Below the pieces are notes generated by a model, which did not search any database, was not told the origin of the DNA, and was given only the letters and a program-made list of their open reading frames with translations. This document shows, one piece after another, positions 1 through 6,097 of a stretch of DNA of 6,469 bases. The translations under genes and the position numbers were made by a program. How positions within the stretch are numbered: position 1 is the first letter of the stretch; each line of letters starts with the position of its first letter. Source of the DNA: JAEXNA01 sp050486105 (GTDB lineage: Bacteria; Vulcanimicrobiota; Xenobia; Xenobiales; JADMJV01); the NCBI GenBank assembly GCA_050486105.1, contig JBJHCR010000346.1, forward strand, positions 1-6,469. The letters are read 5' to 3'.

Positions 1-330
1 CCGATCTTCGAGCATGAAGCAAACCCCGACCATCCTTCGGTCAGAACCATAGGCAGAAAGACGACTGGCCGCAGGAAGAGGCACTCCGCTGCGAAACATG
101 ACGGCCATTTGTCTAAAAAACAAGGCCAGTGCGACTCCATCGACCTTAAGGTCGGACAATGCCCCGGGAGCAGGCTGCACTTCGATCTCGGTGAAGCCTC
201 TATTCTCCAGCCAGAATCTGGTGTTCAGAGTTGATGTCGACCACCACACTCCCTCTACTCTGGTGCATCGCTCAGGATCGAAGGCGGCAAACTTGAAAAG
301 CTGAGGAGCCTCTTTGCTCTCGCCGTCCAA
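1..330 (-). CDS. GspF/PilC-family type II secretion / type IV pilus inner-membrane platform protein, N-terminal part
   Basis: This minus-strand frame stays open for 110 codons and leaves the window at base 1, so only the N-terminus is present. Residues 11-17 (LFKFAAF) match the usual opening of GspF/PilC proteins, followed by a small domain with L41-ENRGF-46. Residues 68-92 (LALFFRQMAVMFRSGVPL and onward) carry the hallmark of the T2SSF domain: F-x-RQ, then a short hydrophobic stretch, then SG-x-PL. Known members are polytopic inner-membrane proteins that bind the assembly ATPase and organise the pilus or pseudopilus base; that role is inferred here. The transmembrane segments would lie beyond the edge. 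The start is TTG at 330, the first usable start in frame, 11 nt after the PilZ stop and with only a weak ribosome site. The family call is fairly secure; pilus versus secretion cannot be decided. Confidence 0.78.
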   Translation of the reverse strand, partial: MDGESKEAPQLFKFAAFDPERCTRVEGVWWSTSTLNTRFWLENRGFTEIEVQPAPGALSDLKVDGVALALFFRQMAVMFRSGVPLPAASRLSAYGSDRRMVGVCFMLEDR

Positions 331-341
331 AACGTCAGCGC

Positions 342-1376
342 CTACCTGGTCGCCACCCGGGCACCGCTGGCTACCAGGTCGATACAGACCCGGGCATGGT
401 CGTCGAGAAACTGGACGTGAATGAGCTTTTCCAAGGAAAGACTTCGACTGTAGGCCTCGATCATTGGCGACTTTTTCAGGATTACCAGGCCTTGCAGATG
501 GACCTTGCGGCTCCGACAGCGAGCGTGAAAACCTCTGGTGTCCGGAAATTCGAGCCAGTGGTCCACCCCCCGGACGTCCTCGATCACCAAGACCACCGCC
601 TCGTCGTACTGCTCCCAAGCCCAACCTCGAAGCACCCCCTCAAACGGGATCCTAACCCCTTTCCCTGGAGAAGAACCAACGGCGATCTGCAGCGCTCTCG
701 GAGGCTCGGCAGGTTCAGGGGGAGCAGCCTTCGCCTGGGAAGTGTGTTGGTCCTGATGCGGATCTTGGGAGAGGAAATCTGTTTTCTTGAACAGCCTCCC
801 CAACTCTCTTTTTCCCCGATGTTCTAGCCAGAAGTTGAGTTTTTCTAAGGCGGGTGCGGTGGCCTGGTTGTCGGGGAAGGAAAATCCCGTCTGGTACTTG
901 AGCCCGCCGTGGTTGCGGACCCATTCCACCTTGGCTTGAATAGCTAAGGACCATTCTCGAGGTTCGTCGAACTCGAAAGTCAGAGGCAGGATGTCTCCCA
1001 CCGAAAGTTCGGCGGCAAGATCGGCTCGAAAACCTCCAGAGCTGAGGTCTTCGGTCACCGTGCGATAGCCGGGCAGAGCTTGGGACTTCAGGGTCACTCT
1101 GAGCGGTTCTCTGGGAAACTCCCGGACAGGGCGTCCTCTTCGGTCTTCGAAAAGCTCAAGACTTTCAATGATGGCCACCACCACGAATCGGCCATCGGGG
1201 CCTGGCCTCAGATTCAAAACCTTAACGGCCAGGTCAAGGGTTTCTTGAGAAGGTGCCGGGAGACTAAGCTTGATCTCCATTTGCTGGCGGGGTTGCAACT
1301 TCTTTTCAGAGAGAAACACAACCTGTCGACTCTTGAGTTCCACCAGTTCCCCTCGAGGCTTCAGAAACCCTAACAT
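342..1376 (-). CDS. PilZ-domain protein with N-terminal PilZ-like barrel and unknown C-terminal domain
   Basis: A 344-residue soluble protein without signal peptide or membrane segment. Residues 1-75 look beta-rich and resemble a PilZ-flanking (YcgR-N-like) barrel without the ligand motif. Residues about 84-168 form a canonical PilZ domain: R85-EFP-R89 (overlapping R89-EPL-R93) gives the RxxxR motif and D110-LSSGG-115 gives the [D/N]xSxxG motif, so c-di-GMP binding is plausible. Residues about 200-228 are a Q/A/P-rich linker, and about 229-344 a further, apparently beta-rich region that I do not recognise. The ATG overlaps the TerB-like stop by 7 nt and has a GAGG site 8 nt upstream, which points to translational coupling. 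With a GspF/PilC gene directly downstream, a c-di-GMP-responsive role in pilus or secretion control is likely, but this is inferred from context. Confidence 0.85.
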   Translation of the reverse strand: MLGFLKPRGELVELKSRQVVFLSEKKLQPRQQMEIKLSLPAPSQETLDLAVKVLNLRPGPDGRFVVVAIIESLELFEDRRGRPVREFPREPLRVTLKSQALPGYRTVTEDLSSGGFRADLAAELSVGDILPLTFEFDEPREWSLAIQAKVEWVRNHGGLKYQTGFSFPDNQATAPALEKLNFWLEHRGKRELGRLFKKTDFLSQDPHQDQHTSQAKAAPPEPAEPPRALQIAVGSSPGKGVRIPFEGVLRGWAWEQYDEAVVLVIEDVRGVDHWLEFPDTRGFHARCRSRKVHLQGLVILKKSPMIEAYSRSLSLEKLIHVQFLDDHARVCIDLVASGARVATR

Positions 1377-1762
1377 ACTCTGCGCCTCATCTCTTCAAGT
1401 TCTTGCGCTCGAATCCCCAACTGAAGAGCCAATTGTCCCAACATTTGACCTCTTTGGGGAGAAATGTGCTCTTTGCGCAAGCACAGAGCCACCATGCGCT
1501 CGACAACCTGATACTTCTCCATTTCATCGAGGTCGATGCTTGCCAAATTTTTGACGCTGGCGGTGGGGGGTTCCACCAAACCCTGAACCAAAAGAGCCAG
1601 TCGCTCTCCCAAATTGAATTCGAGGTCTTCGGCCATGGAACAGAGGAAATCCACGTCGACCGAACTCAACTCGCCGTCCGCCCAGGCCAACTCAAAAAAG
1701 GCTTCGAGAATCGTCTTCTTGCTCTGCGCCAGATCTAATAGACCCTCGTCGTCCTCGTTCAC
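1370..1762 (-). CDS. TerB-like helical domain protein
   Basis: A 130-residue, probably all-helical cytoplasmic protein. Residues 16-45 (KKTILEAFFELAWADGELSS followed by VDVDFL) fit the first half of TerB-like domains, whose signature is a helix ending in A-x-ADG-x-[IL]-S followed by an acidic helix; here A28-D29-G30 is present. Residues 85-128 could be the second repeat (VVERMVALCLRKEHISPQR and onward), but its DG motif is replaced by KEHIS, so the second half is degenerate. TerB-like domains occur in tellurite resistance clusters and in many stress or membrane-associated contexts, and the domain alone does not indicate tellurite resistance; no other ter gene is in view. The start is GTG, overlapping the TPR gene stop as GTGA (4 nt), with a GGAG site 7 nt upstream. 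Coupling to the TPR and PilZ genes suggests a shared complex or pathway. Confidence 0.65.
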   Translation of the reverse strand: MNEDDEGLLDLAQSKKTILEAFFELAWADGELSSVDVDFLCSMAEDLEFNLGERLALLVQGLVEPPTASVKNLASIDLDEMEKYQVVERMVALCLRKEHISPQRGQMLGQLALQLGIRAQELEEMRRRVC

Positions 1763-2850
1763 CTTGAGTCTCCAGGGACCTCGGTATCTTCGGAGGGCAA
1801 CTCTTCTCCAGCCTCAATATCCTGCTCATCCGCGTCGACCTCCAGGGGCTGCGAGTCCTCCACATCCCCTTGAGATTCTTCGGGCAAGTCGTCGGCTTGG
1901 AACTCGACTGGCAGGCGTCCCCATAGTTCATCAACTTCGGAGAAACTAGAATCGATCTCCCGGGCCGTCAAAAGGGCTTCTCGAGCCTCCAGATGCTGAC
2001 CTTGAGCGAGGTGGACTCTGGCCTTAAGGAGCCAGATATCGAGACCTTCAGGATAATCTTCGGAGAGGGTCTTGAGTACCTTCCCAGCCGGCTCGAACTG
2101 CTGACGCAACAGTTGGTCATATCCTCGGGCCAACAACCAATAGCGTTGGTCCTCGGCGTGCTCGTTGAGGAGAACCCGAAGCGCCTGCTGGGCGGCTTCG
2201 AGCTGCCCTGTCTTCTCCAGGGCGTAGGCCAAGTGGAAACGGTAGCGGGCCTGCTCAGGCTTCTGCTCCACGGCATCCCGAAAGTAGTTCAAGGCTTGAG
2301 GATAAGACCCCCGGGCCAAATTGAGAGCCCCCAGGTTATGAACAGCTTGGGTGAAAAGGGTGTCCCGGTCCAGAGTCTCTTTCCAAAACGATTCAGCCTT
2401 GTCGAGGTCTCCTGTAGTGTAGGCCACCACTCCCCGATAGTACGAGGCCCATTGGGAACCACCGGGCTGGTCCGAGAGCTCTGCGAACACCTTGTCGGCC
2501 TTCTCTGTTTCTCCCATTTTGAGCAGCATCTCTCCTAAGGCTCCATAGGTCGGGAGATACTGAGGGTCGAGACGAAGGACCTCTCGGAAATCCGCTTCGG
2601 CCTTCTCGTACTCCTCGGTCTGCCGATGGGCGAAGGCTCTCAAATAAAGGGCATCGAGGTAGCCCGGCTCTTCAGCCAGGGCTAAATCAGCGTACTCTTT
2701 GGCTTTGATCCAGTCCTTCTGCTCAGCGTGGGAACGACCGATCTTGAGAAGATTCTTGGCATTCACCGACTGGGCCCCGGCCGGGTCTAGACCGTACAAC
2801 AAGAGAGTTAGAAAGGCTGGAAAAACCAGAAATTTCGAAAGTCTACTCAA
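1759..2850 (-). CDS. Exported tetratricopeptide-repeat protein with acidic C-terminal tail
   Basis: A 363-residue protein. Residues 1-26 form a Sec-type signal peptide: basic n-region with R3 and K6, hydrophobic F7-L21, and an AGA-Q cleavage site after A26, so the mature protein is probably periplasmic or surface-exposed. Residues about 31-302 are roughly eight consecutive TPR units; clear examples lie near 65-98 (A-x-RQTEEYEKAEADF), 167-200 (NLGALNLARGSYPQAL) and 201-232 (YALEKTGQLEAAQQAL). TPR arrays are protein-protein scaffolds, used for example in pilus biogenesis and outer-membrane assembly. The last 45 residues hold about 19 Asp/Glu and should be disordered. The start is TTG at 2850, with a GGGAG-type site about 9 nt upstream, 3 nt after the previous gene's stop; it places the signal peptide exactly at the N-terminus. 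Specific partner unknown. Confidence 0.85.
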   Translation of the reverse strand: MSRLSKFLVFPAFLTLLLYGLDPAGAQSVNAKNLLKIGRSHAEQKDWIKAKEYADLALAEEPGYLDALYLRAFAHRQTEEYEKAEADFREVLRLDPQYLPTYGALGEMLLKMGETEKADKVFAELSDQPGGSQWASYYRGVVAYTTGDLDKAESFWKETLDRDTLFTQAVHNLGALNLARGSYPQALNYFRDAVEQKPEQARYRFHLAYALEKTGQLEAAQQALRVLLNEHAEDQRYWLLARGYDQLLRQQFEPAGKVLKTLSEDYPEGLDIWLLKARVHLAQGQHLEAREALLTAREIDSSFSEVDELWGRLPVEFQADDLPEESQGDVEDSQPLEVDADEQDIEAGEELPSEDTEVPGDSR

Positions 2851-2853
2851 AGT

Positions 2854-3123
2854 TCAGCTCTCCCTCGGCAAAAGATTGATATTCCCAAGAGCTTTAATCT
2901 GCATGTCTCGATACAATTGCCGCTCAGCAAAGTCTGCCAGAGCGAACAGTGGCACGATAGACCGCACGGTGCCTTCTTCGATCTGCTGCTCCAAATGAAC
3001 GATCTGACCCTCTTGCTCGAAGAAGTAAGAGACCGCCCCGCCGTTAGTCTGCAGTCCCACAAAACGGTATCCTCGATCCCTAAGATCGAGGCAATTTTGA
3101 GCGAAGTCCTTCCTATCGGTCAC
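2854..3123 (-). CDS. Small NuoC/EchD-like (complex I 30-kDa subunit-like) protein
   Basis: An 89-residue protein. The GTG at 3123 is chosen because GGGGGAGGA sits 5 nt upstream and because the longer frame from 3204 would overlap the PHP gene by 92 nt. Residues 12-35 (LDLRDRGYRFVGLQTNGG and onward) resemble the opening strand of NuoC/EchD domains. Residues 55-80 carry S55-x2-P58-x4-A63-x3-E67-R68-QLY, and S-to-E and E-to-I spacing match the family signature (SxTxIxPxAxWxEREVYDLFGI). The canonical D-[LM]-FG is replaced by R72-D-M-Q. The family subunit docks on the hydrogenase or NADH-dehydrogenase large subunit; an 89-residue orphan cannot do that alone, and no partner is in view. The function is therefore unknown and the relationship is inferred from motif memory, not a search. 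The start overlaps the PHP stop by 11 nt. Confidence 0.6.
   Translation of the reverse strand: MTDRKDFAQNCLDLRDRGYRFVGLQTNGGAVSYFFEQEGQIVHLEQQIEEGTVRSIVPLFALADFAERQLYRDMQIKALGNINLLPRES
3071..3091. repeat. Perfect inverted repeat (8-bp arms, 5-nt loop) inside the 89-aa gene
   Basis: CCTCGATC at 3071-3078 and GATCGAGG at 3084-3091 are perfect reverse complements separated by five bases. In the minus-strand transcript they would form a hairpin about 30 nt after the GTG start of the NuoC/EchD-like gene and just after the PHP stop. There is no T-run, so it is not a standard terminator. It encodes CLDLRDRG and could be chance. Confidence 0.6.
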
Positions 3124-3943
3124 CCAGTCCTCCCCCTGCTGCTCGAAACAATCTCGCAACCACCTTCTCGGTAACCGGCGCCGTCCCGAGCTCCACAGAT
3201 TCACCCATGGGGCGATGAAAATCCGATCCCCCGGTCAACACCTTATTGTACTTGCCTCCAAGTTTTTTCGCTCTTTTCCGAGCTTGTTTGGAGTGACTGG
3301 GATGCCAATATTCGACCCCATCGATCTCAAGCTTGAGAATCCGCTCCACCAAAGCCCAATCCTTGAGAAGACCGGGGTGGGCCAAGACCGAACATCCCCC
3401 AGAGCGTCGGATAGCCTCGATCCCAGCCGGCAAGGACAGTAAGGACCGGCCTACATAAGCCGGCCCGTGCAGACCGATAAACCTTTGGAAGGCCTCGTTG
3501 ACGCTATCCACCACACCCCGCTTGACCAAAGCCTTGGCAACGTGTGGTCGACCGAGCACCAAGCCGGGCGATTCGGCCTCGACCTCTTCGTAGCTTAAAG
3601 CGATCCCTGCGGCGTTCAGCTTCTCCACCATGCGCTGAGCCCTGTTGCGCCGCTCCACCTTGAGCTCCTCCAGCAGTTCCAGCAAAGTTGGATCGCGGTG
3701 CTCAAAAAAATAACCCAACAGATGGATCTCGTGCCCCTCGAAAACACAGGACAGTTCTACGCCGGAGATGACCCTCAAGGACGTTTCCTTGGCGGCCTGA
3801 AAAGCTTCCTCTAGGCCATCCACGGTATCGTGGTCCGTCAGAGCCAGAGCGGTCAGACCTAGGGCCAGCGCCCTCTCGATCAACTCAGTAGGAGTCAAGG
3901 CCCCGTCGCTGGCGGTGGAATGGCAATGAAATTCAACGGGCAT
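3113..3943 (-). CDS. PHP-domain phosphoesterase, RNase AM / nucleoside-3',5'-bisphosphate phosphatase-like
   Basis: A 276-residue cytoplasmic enzyme with the complete PHP metal-site set: H6-x-H8 and D13 (FHCHSTASDG), T36-D-H38-D39, G61-V-E63 (SGVELSC), H74 (HEIHLLGYF), R132-P-H134, H189-P (VLAHPG), E211 (GVEYWHPSH) and S240-D241-x-H243 (GGSDFH). Overall length and motif order match the YciV/RnaM group, whose known members remove 5' nucleotides from short RNAs and dephosphorylate pAp-like 3',5'-bisphosphates with divalent metals. They differ from the PHP domains of DNA polymerases and histidinol-phosphatase (HisK) in size and context. The start is ATG, 15 nt after the upstream stop, with AGGGAG 9 nt before it. 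Position two genes downstream of rny supports a role in RNA turnover; the exact substrate is inferred. Confidence 0.85.
   Translation of the reverse strand: MPVEFHCHSTASDGALTPTELIERALALGLTALALTDHDTVDGLEEAFQAAKETSLRVISGVELSCVFEGHEIHLLGYFFEHRDPTLLELLEELKVERRNRAQRMVEKLNAAGIALSYEEVEAESPGLVLGRPHVAKALVKRGVVDSVNEAFQRFIGLHGPAYVGRSLLSLPAGIEAIRRSGGCSVLAHPGLLKDWALVERILKLEIDGVEYWHPSHSKQARKRAKKLGGKYNKVLTGGSDFHRPMGESVELGTAPVTEKVVARLFRAAGGGLGDR
3128..3136 (-). promoter_or_regulatory. Ribosome binding site deciding the start of the 89-aa gene
   Basis: Minus-strand GGGGGAGGA lies inside the last codons of the PHP gene, with the GGAGG core 5 nt before the GTG at 3123. It is the strongest Shine-Dalgarno match in the gene row and supports the short form of the NuoC/EchD-like protein over the form starting at 3204. 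Confidence 0.8.
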
Positions 3944-3958
3944 ACGGCGAAGCTCCCT

Positions 3959-4549
3959 TCATCGGGCTTCCTCTCCAAGTCTGCCTGACCCAATCGAGGG
4001 CTCTTTGCTAGGGTCATCTCCTGAGTAAACCAATACTCTGAGGTCATCCCGAAAGCCGGTCAAGGCTCCCTGAGAGCCGGGGCTGTTGCGAATCTTATCG
4101 AGGCTCTGTCGCAAGACTCGCTCCTGATATCCTAACTCCGGGGACTCGATGGCATCAGCCTCGATGAGGACTCCCACGAAGCGCTCCTTGATCAGTCCCA
4201 CAACCATGGACAACTCTTCGAAGGTGAAAGTTTCAAGATCGCGCACCACACGAACGATCTCGACGTCGGCCTCCTGCTCGGGAAGCTCTCCTGGATAGTC
4301 GACAACTCTGCTAAATCGACGCTCTCCGGGTTGGATTCTCAGGAGTTCGAAAAAGAGATCCCAAGAAAGTCTGAACTTCTCAACGAACTGCTGGAAGCGT
4401 TGAGGGTCTATCTCCTGCTCGAGATAAAACTCCAATCGGACCTCCCCGGGCTTCGGACCGAGAGAGGCGGACCCGATGGCGGGAAAACGAAGCAAGAGAG
4501 AGGTCAAAAAAGCTACCCCCGCTGAGGCGTCGGCCGCCTGAGTGCTCAT
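3959..4549 (-). CDS. Conserved-looking hypothetical protein, 196 aa
   Basis: I do not recognise this family. The protein has no convincing signal peptide: residues 11-22 (GVAFLTSLLLRF) are moderately hydrophobic but follow an uncharged acidic N-terminus and probably form a buried helix. Predicted features are alternating strands and helices: a strand near 37-42 (VRLEFYL), a helix 49-71 rich in aromatic residues (RFQQFVEKFRLSWDLFFELL), strand-helix at 95-121 and 123-131 (FVGVLIEAD), a helix at 141-155, and a C-terminal G165-FRDDLRVLVY-175 segment that looks like a conserved motif. The C-terminal 20 residues are polar. The ATG at 4549 is the only reasonable start in this frame. It follows rny by 57 nt, so a role linked to RNase Y is possible but unproven. 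Confidence 0.72.
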   Translation of the reverse strand: MSTQAADASAGVAFLTSLLLRFPAIGSASLGPKPGEVRLEFYLEQEIDPQRFQQFVEKFRLSWDLFFELLRIQPGERRFSRVVDYPGELPEQEADVEIVRVVRDLETFTFEELSMVVGLIKERFVGVLIEADAIESPELGYQERVLRQSLDKIRNSPGSQGALTGFRDDLRVLVYSGDDPSKEPSIGSGRLGEEAR

Positions 4550-4551
4550 GG

Positions 4552-4567
4552 GGACTCGAAGTCCTCC
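4552..4567 (-). promoter_or_regulatory. Ribosome binding site partly inside a short hairpin before the 196-aa gene
   Basis: Minus-strand GGAGG (4567-4563) is 13 nt from the ATG at 4549, longer than usual. A 5-bp inverted repeat, GGACT / AGTCC around a 3-nt loop (4564-4552), lies between, sharing two bases of the site. Folding would shorten the effective distance but also occlude part of the site. Confidence 0.35.
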
Positions 4568-4606
4568 GAGCTCCGCCTCCCCGCACCCAAACCGTACTCT
4601 TGACGT

Positions 4607-6067
4607 TTAACGTGCAACATCGAAAGCACGCGTTTCTCGAATAACGGTGACCCGAATCGAACCAGGAAAACGCACTTCTTCTTCGATTTGGGTGGCAATC
4701 TTTCGAGCCAAGACAATGGCGCCTTTGTCGTCGATCTCCTCAGGTCGAACCAGAACCCTGACTTCTCGTCCCGCTGAAACGGCATAGACTTGCTCTACCC
4801 CTTCGAATCGTTCGGCGATGGTTTCCAGATTCTCCAGGCGATTGATATAGGTCTGCTCCCGGGCCCTTCGAGCTCCCGGACGCGCAGCCGAGATGGCGTC
4901 TGCCGCTTGAATCAGCATGGCTTCAACGGTGCTTTGCTCCACATCTTCGTGGTGAGCCTCCACCGCGTGAGCGACTTCCTCGGATTCGCCAAACTTGCGG
5001 CACAGTCGCCCCCCAACCAGGGCGTGGGGACCCACGGCCAGAGGACCATCGGTCGCCTCCACGGCAACTTTTCCGATGTCGTGCAGAAGTCCGGCTCGCT
5101 TGGCGATCTCCACATCAGCTCCGATCTCTGCGGCCATCTGGGCAGCCAGGAAGGCCACTTCGATAGAATGGGAGAGGACGTTTTGTCCGTAAGAGCTGCG
5201 GAACGACAGACGACCCAAAAATCGGACCAGTTCCGGATGGAGATCACCTATGCCCACGGTCCGAAGAGCCTCTTCACCCTCAGCGATGATGCGATCTTCA
5301 ATTTCGAGTTTCGCTTTGTCCACCATCTCTTCGATCCGAGCCGGATGGATTCGACCGTCCGAAACCAGCTTTTCCAGGGCCAGGCGGGCGACTTCTCTTC
5401 GAACAGGGTCGAAACAAGAGAGCACCACCGCCTCCGGGGTATCGTCGATGATGAACTCGACCCCGGTCAAACTCTCGAGAATACGTATGTTGCGCCCCTC
5501 GCGACNNNNNNNNNNCTCCGAGACTTGCTCGGCAGCCCAACGCTGAATGGCGGTGGTTATGATCCGGCGAGCGATTCTGTCGGCTTCTTCCTTTGCCGAT
5601 TTTTCGCCATCCCGTATTCGCCGGGCCAAGACGGACTCGTTTTCGCGCTCGACCCGCTCAAAGAGCTGCGCCACCGCCTCTTCCCGACCTAGTCCTGCGA
5701 TGGAAACCAGCTGCTCTTCCAAGCAGGCCATGGCCTGCTCCCTCTTGTCCAAGAGGGCGTCAGCCCGTTCTTCTCGTTTGCGCACCAGCTCTTCTCGAGC
5801 CTGCAGTTCGCGGCGCTCACGCTCGAGGTCCTCTCGTTGCCCCCGCAACGAACGCTCCCTCTCGTCGCAAGACTCCTCTGCCTTGCGCCGGATGTCAGCA
5901 GCTTCACGCTCGGCTTCGAGAAGCCTCCGATCGCGATTGGCTTCGGCTTCGATGCGCGCTTTTTCGAGAAGCTCTTCCGTCCCTTTTCCTAAAGCTTCGT
6001 GCCGCTGCCTCTCAGCCTGCTTTCCCCAGAAAACTCCCAGAGATAGCGCCAACAGACTGCCCAGCAC
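4607..6067 (-). CDS. rny: Ribonuclease Y (interrupted by an assembly gap)
   Basis: RNase Y is the membrane-anchored endoribonuclease that starts mRNA decay in many bacteria lacking RNase E. In order: short N-terminal hydrophobic segment (residues 1-14), long charged coiled coil about 16-165, KH region 171-245 (REGRNIR at 189-195, then LTGVEFIIDDTPEAVVLSCF), HD domain about 290-395 with H300, H329-D330, H372-H373 and D390 (AADAISAARPGAR), and the conserved C-terminus ending IRVTVIRETRA. The ten N at 5506-5515 fall in the KH domain. Between VSE and GREGRN other RNase Y proteins have about 18 residues (TTVSVVNLPNDEMKGRII in Bacillus subtilis), but only three codons of N are present, so sequence is missing. 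The annotated start is GTG at 6067, which has no good ribosome site; an upstream ATT at 6085 would restore a full membrane anchor. Confidence 0.95.
   Translation of the reverse strand: MLGSLLALSLGVFWGKQAERQRHEALGKGTEELLEKARIEAEANRDRRLLEAEREAADIRRKAEESCDERERSLRGQREDLERERRELQAREELVRKREERADALLDKREQAMACLEEQLVSIAGLGREEAVAQLFERVERENESVLARRIRDGEKSAKEEADRIARRIITTAIQRWAAEQVSEXXXXREGRNIRILESLTGVEFIIDDTPEAVVLSCFDPVRREVARLALEKLVSDGRIHPARIEEMVDKAKLEIEDRIIAEGEEALRTVGIGDLHPELVRFLGRLSFRSSYGQNVLSHSIEVAFLAAQMAAEIGADVEIAKRAGLLHDIGKVAVEATDGPLAVGPHALVGGRLCRKFGESEEVAHAVEAHHEDVEQSTVEAMLIQAADAISAARPGARRAREQTYINRLENLETIAERFEGVEQVYAVSAGREVRVLVRPEEIDDKGAIVLARKIATQIEEEVRFPGSIRVTVIRETRAFDVAR
5506..5515. other. Assembly gap (10 N) within the rny KH domain
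   Basis: Ten consecutive N. The bases after it on the minus strand read GT CGC GAG GGG, so the last N should be the G of a GGT glycine codon that begins GREG. By comparison with RNase Y of other bacteria the real missing length is about 55 nt (18 codons plus one base). Both 10 and 55 leave remainder 1 modulo 3, so the frame survives the placeholder. Confidence 0.95.
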
Positions 6068-6092
6068 CCCAAATAATATGTGAATGGTGAAA

Positions 6093-6097
6093 CCCTC
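6093..6097 (-). promoter_or_regulatory. Candidate ribosome binding site for an upstream rny start (ATT at 6085)
   Basis: Minus-strand GAGGG at 6097-6093 lies 7 nt before an ATT codon at 6085-6083 that is in frame with rny. No comparable site precedes the GTG at 6067. The next in-frame stop upstream is TGA at 6109-6107, and no ATG, GTG or TTG lies between it and 6067. Confidence 0.45.

Noticed and set aside
98..304. 68-aa plus-strand open frame at the left edge
   Set aside because: It is antisense to the GspF/PilC N-terminus, which shows family motifs through the whole stretch.
396..827. 143-aa plus-strand open frame opposite the PilZ gene
   Set aside because: The minus-strand frame contains the PilZ motifs; this one is an antisense shadow.
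1370..1762. Tellurite-resistance function for the TerB-like protein
   Set aside because: Only one half of the domain is well kept, no terA, terC, terD or terZ is nearby, and TerB-like domains are common outside tellurite resistance.
1993..2538. 181-aa plus-strand open frame opposite the TPR gene
   Set aside because: The minus-strand frame gives a clear signal peptide and TPR repeats; the plus-strand product matches nothing and lacks a convincing ribosome site.
3124..3204. N-terminal extension of the 89-aa gene to an ATG at 3204
   Set aside because: It would overlap the conserved C-terminal part of the PHP gene by 92 nt, and the extra residues are a basic shadow sequence; the GTG at 3123 has a far better ribosome site.
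4790..5692. 300-aa plus-strand open frame opposite rny
   Set aside because: It lies entirely antisense to the well-conserved RNase Y gene, has low-complexity composition in parts and spans the N gap; it is a mirror of rny codon bias.
5547..6083. 178-aa serine/arginine-rich plus-strand open frame opposite the rny coiled coil
   Set aside because: Its Ser/Arg-rich composition is simply the reverse complement of Glu/Arg-rich coiled-coil codons.
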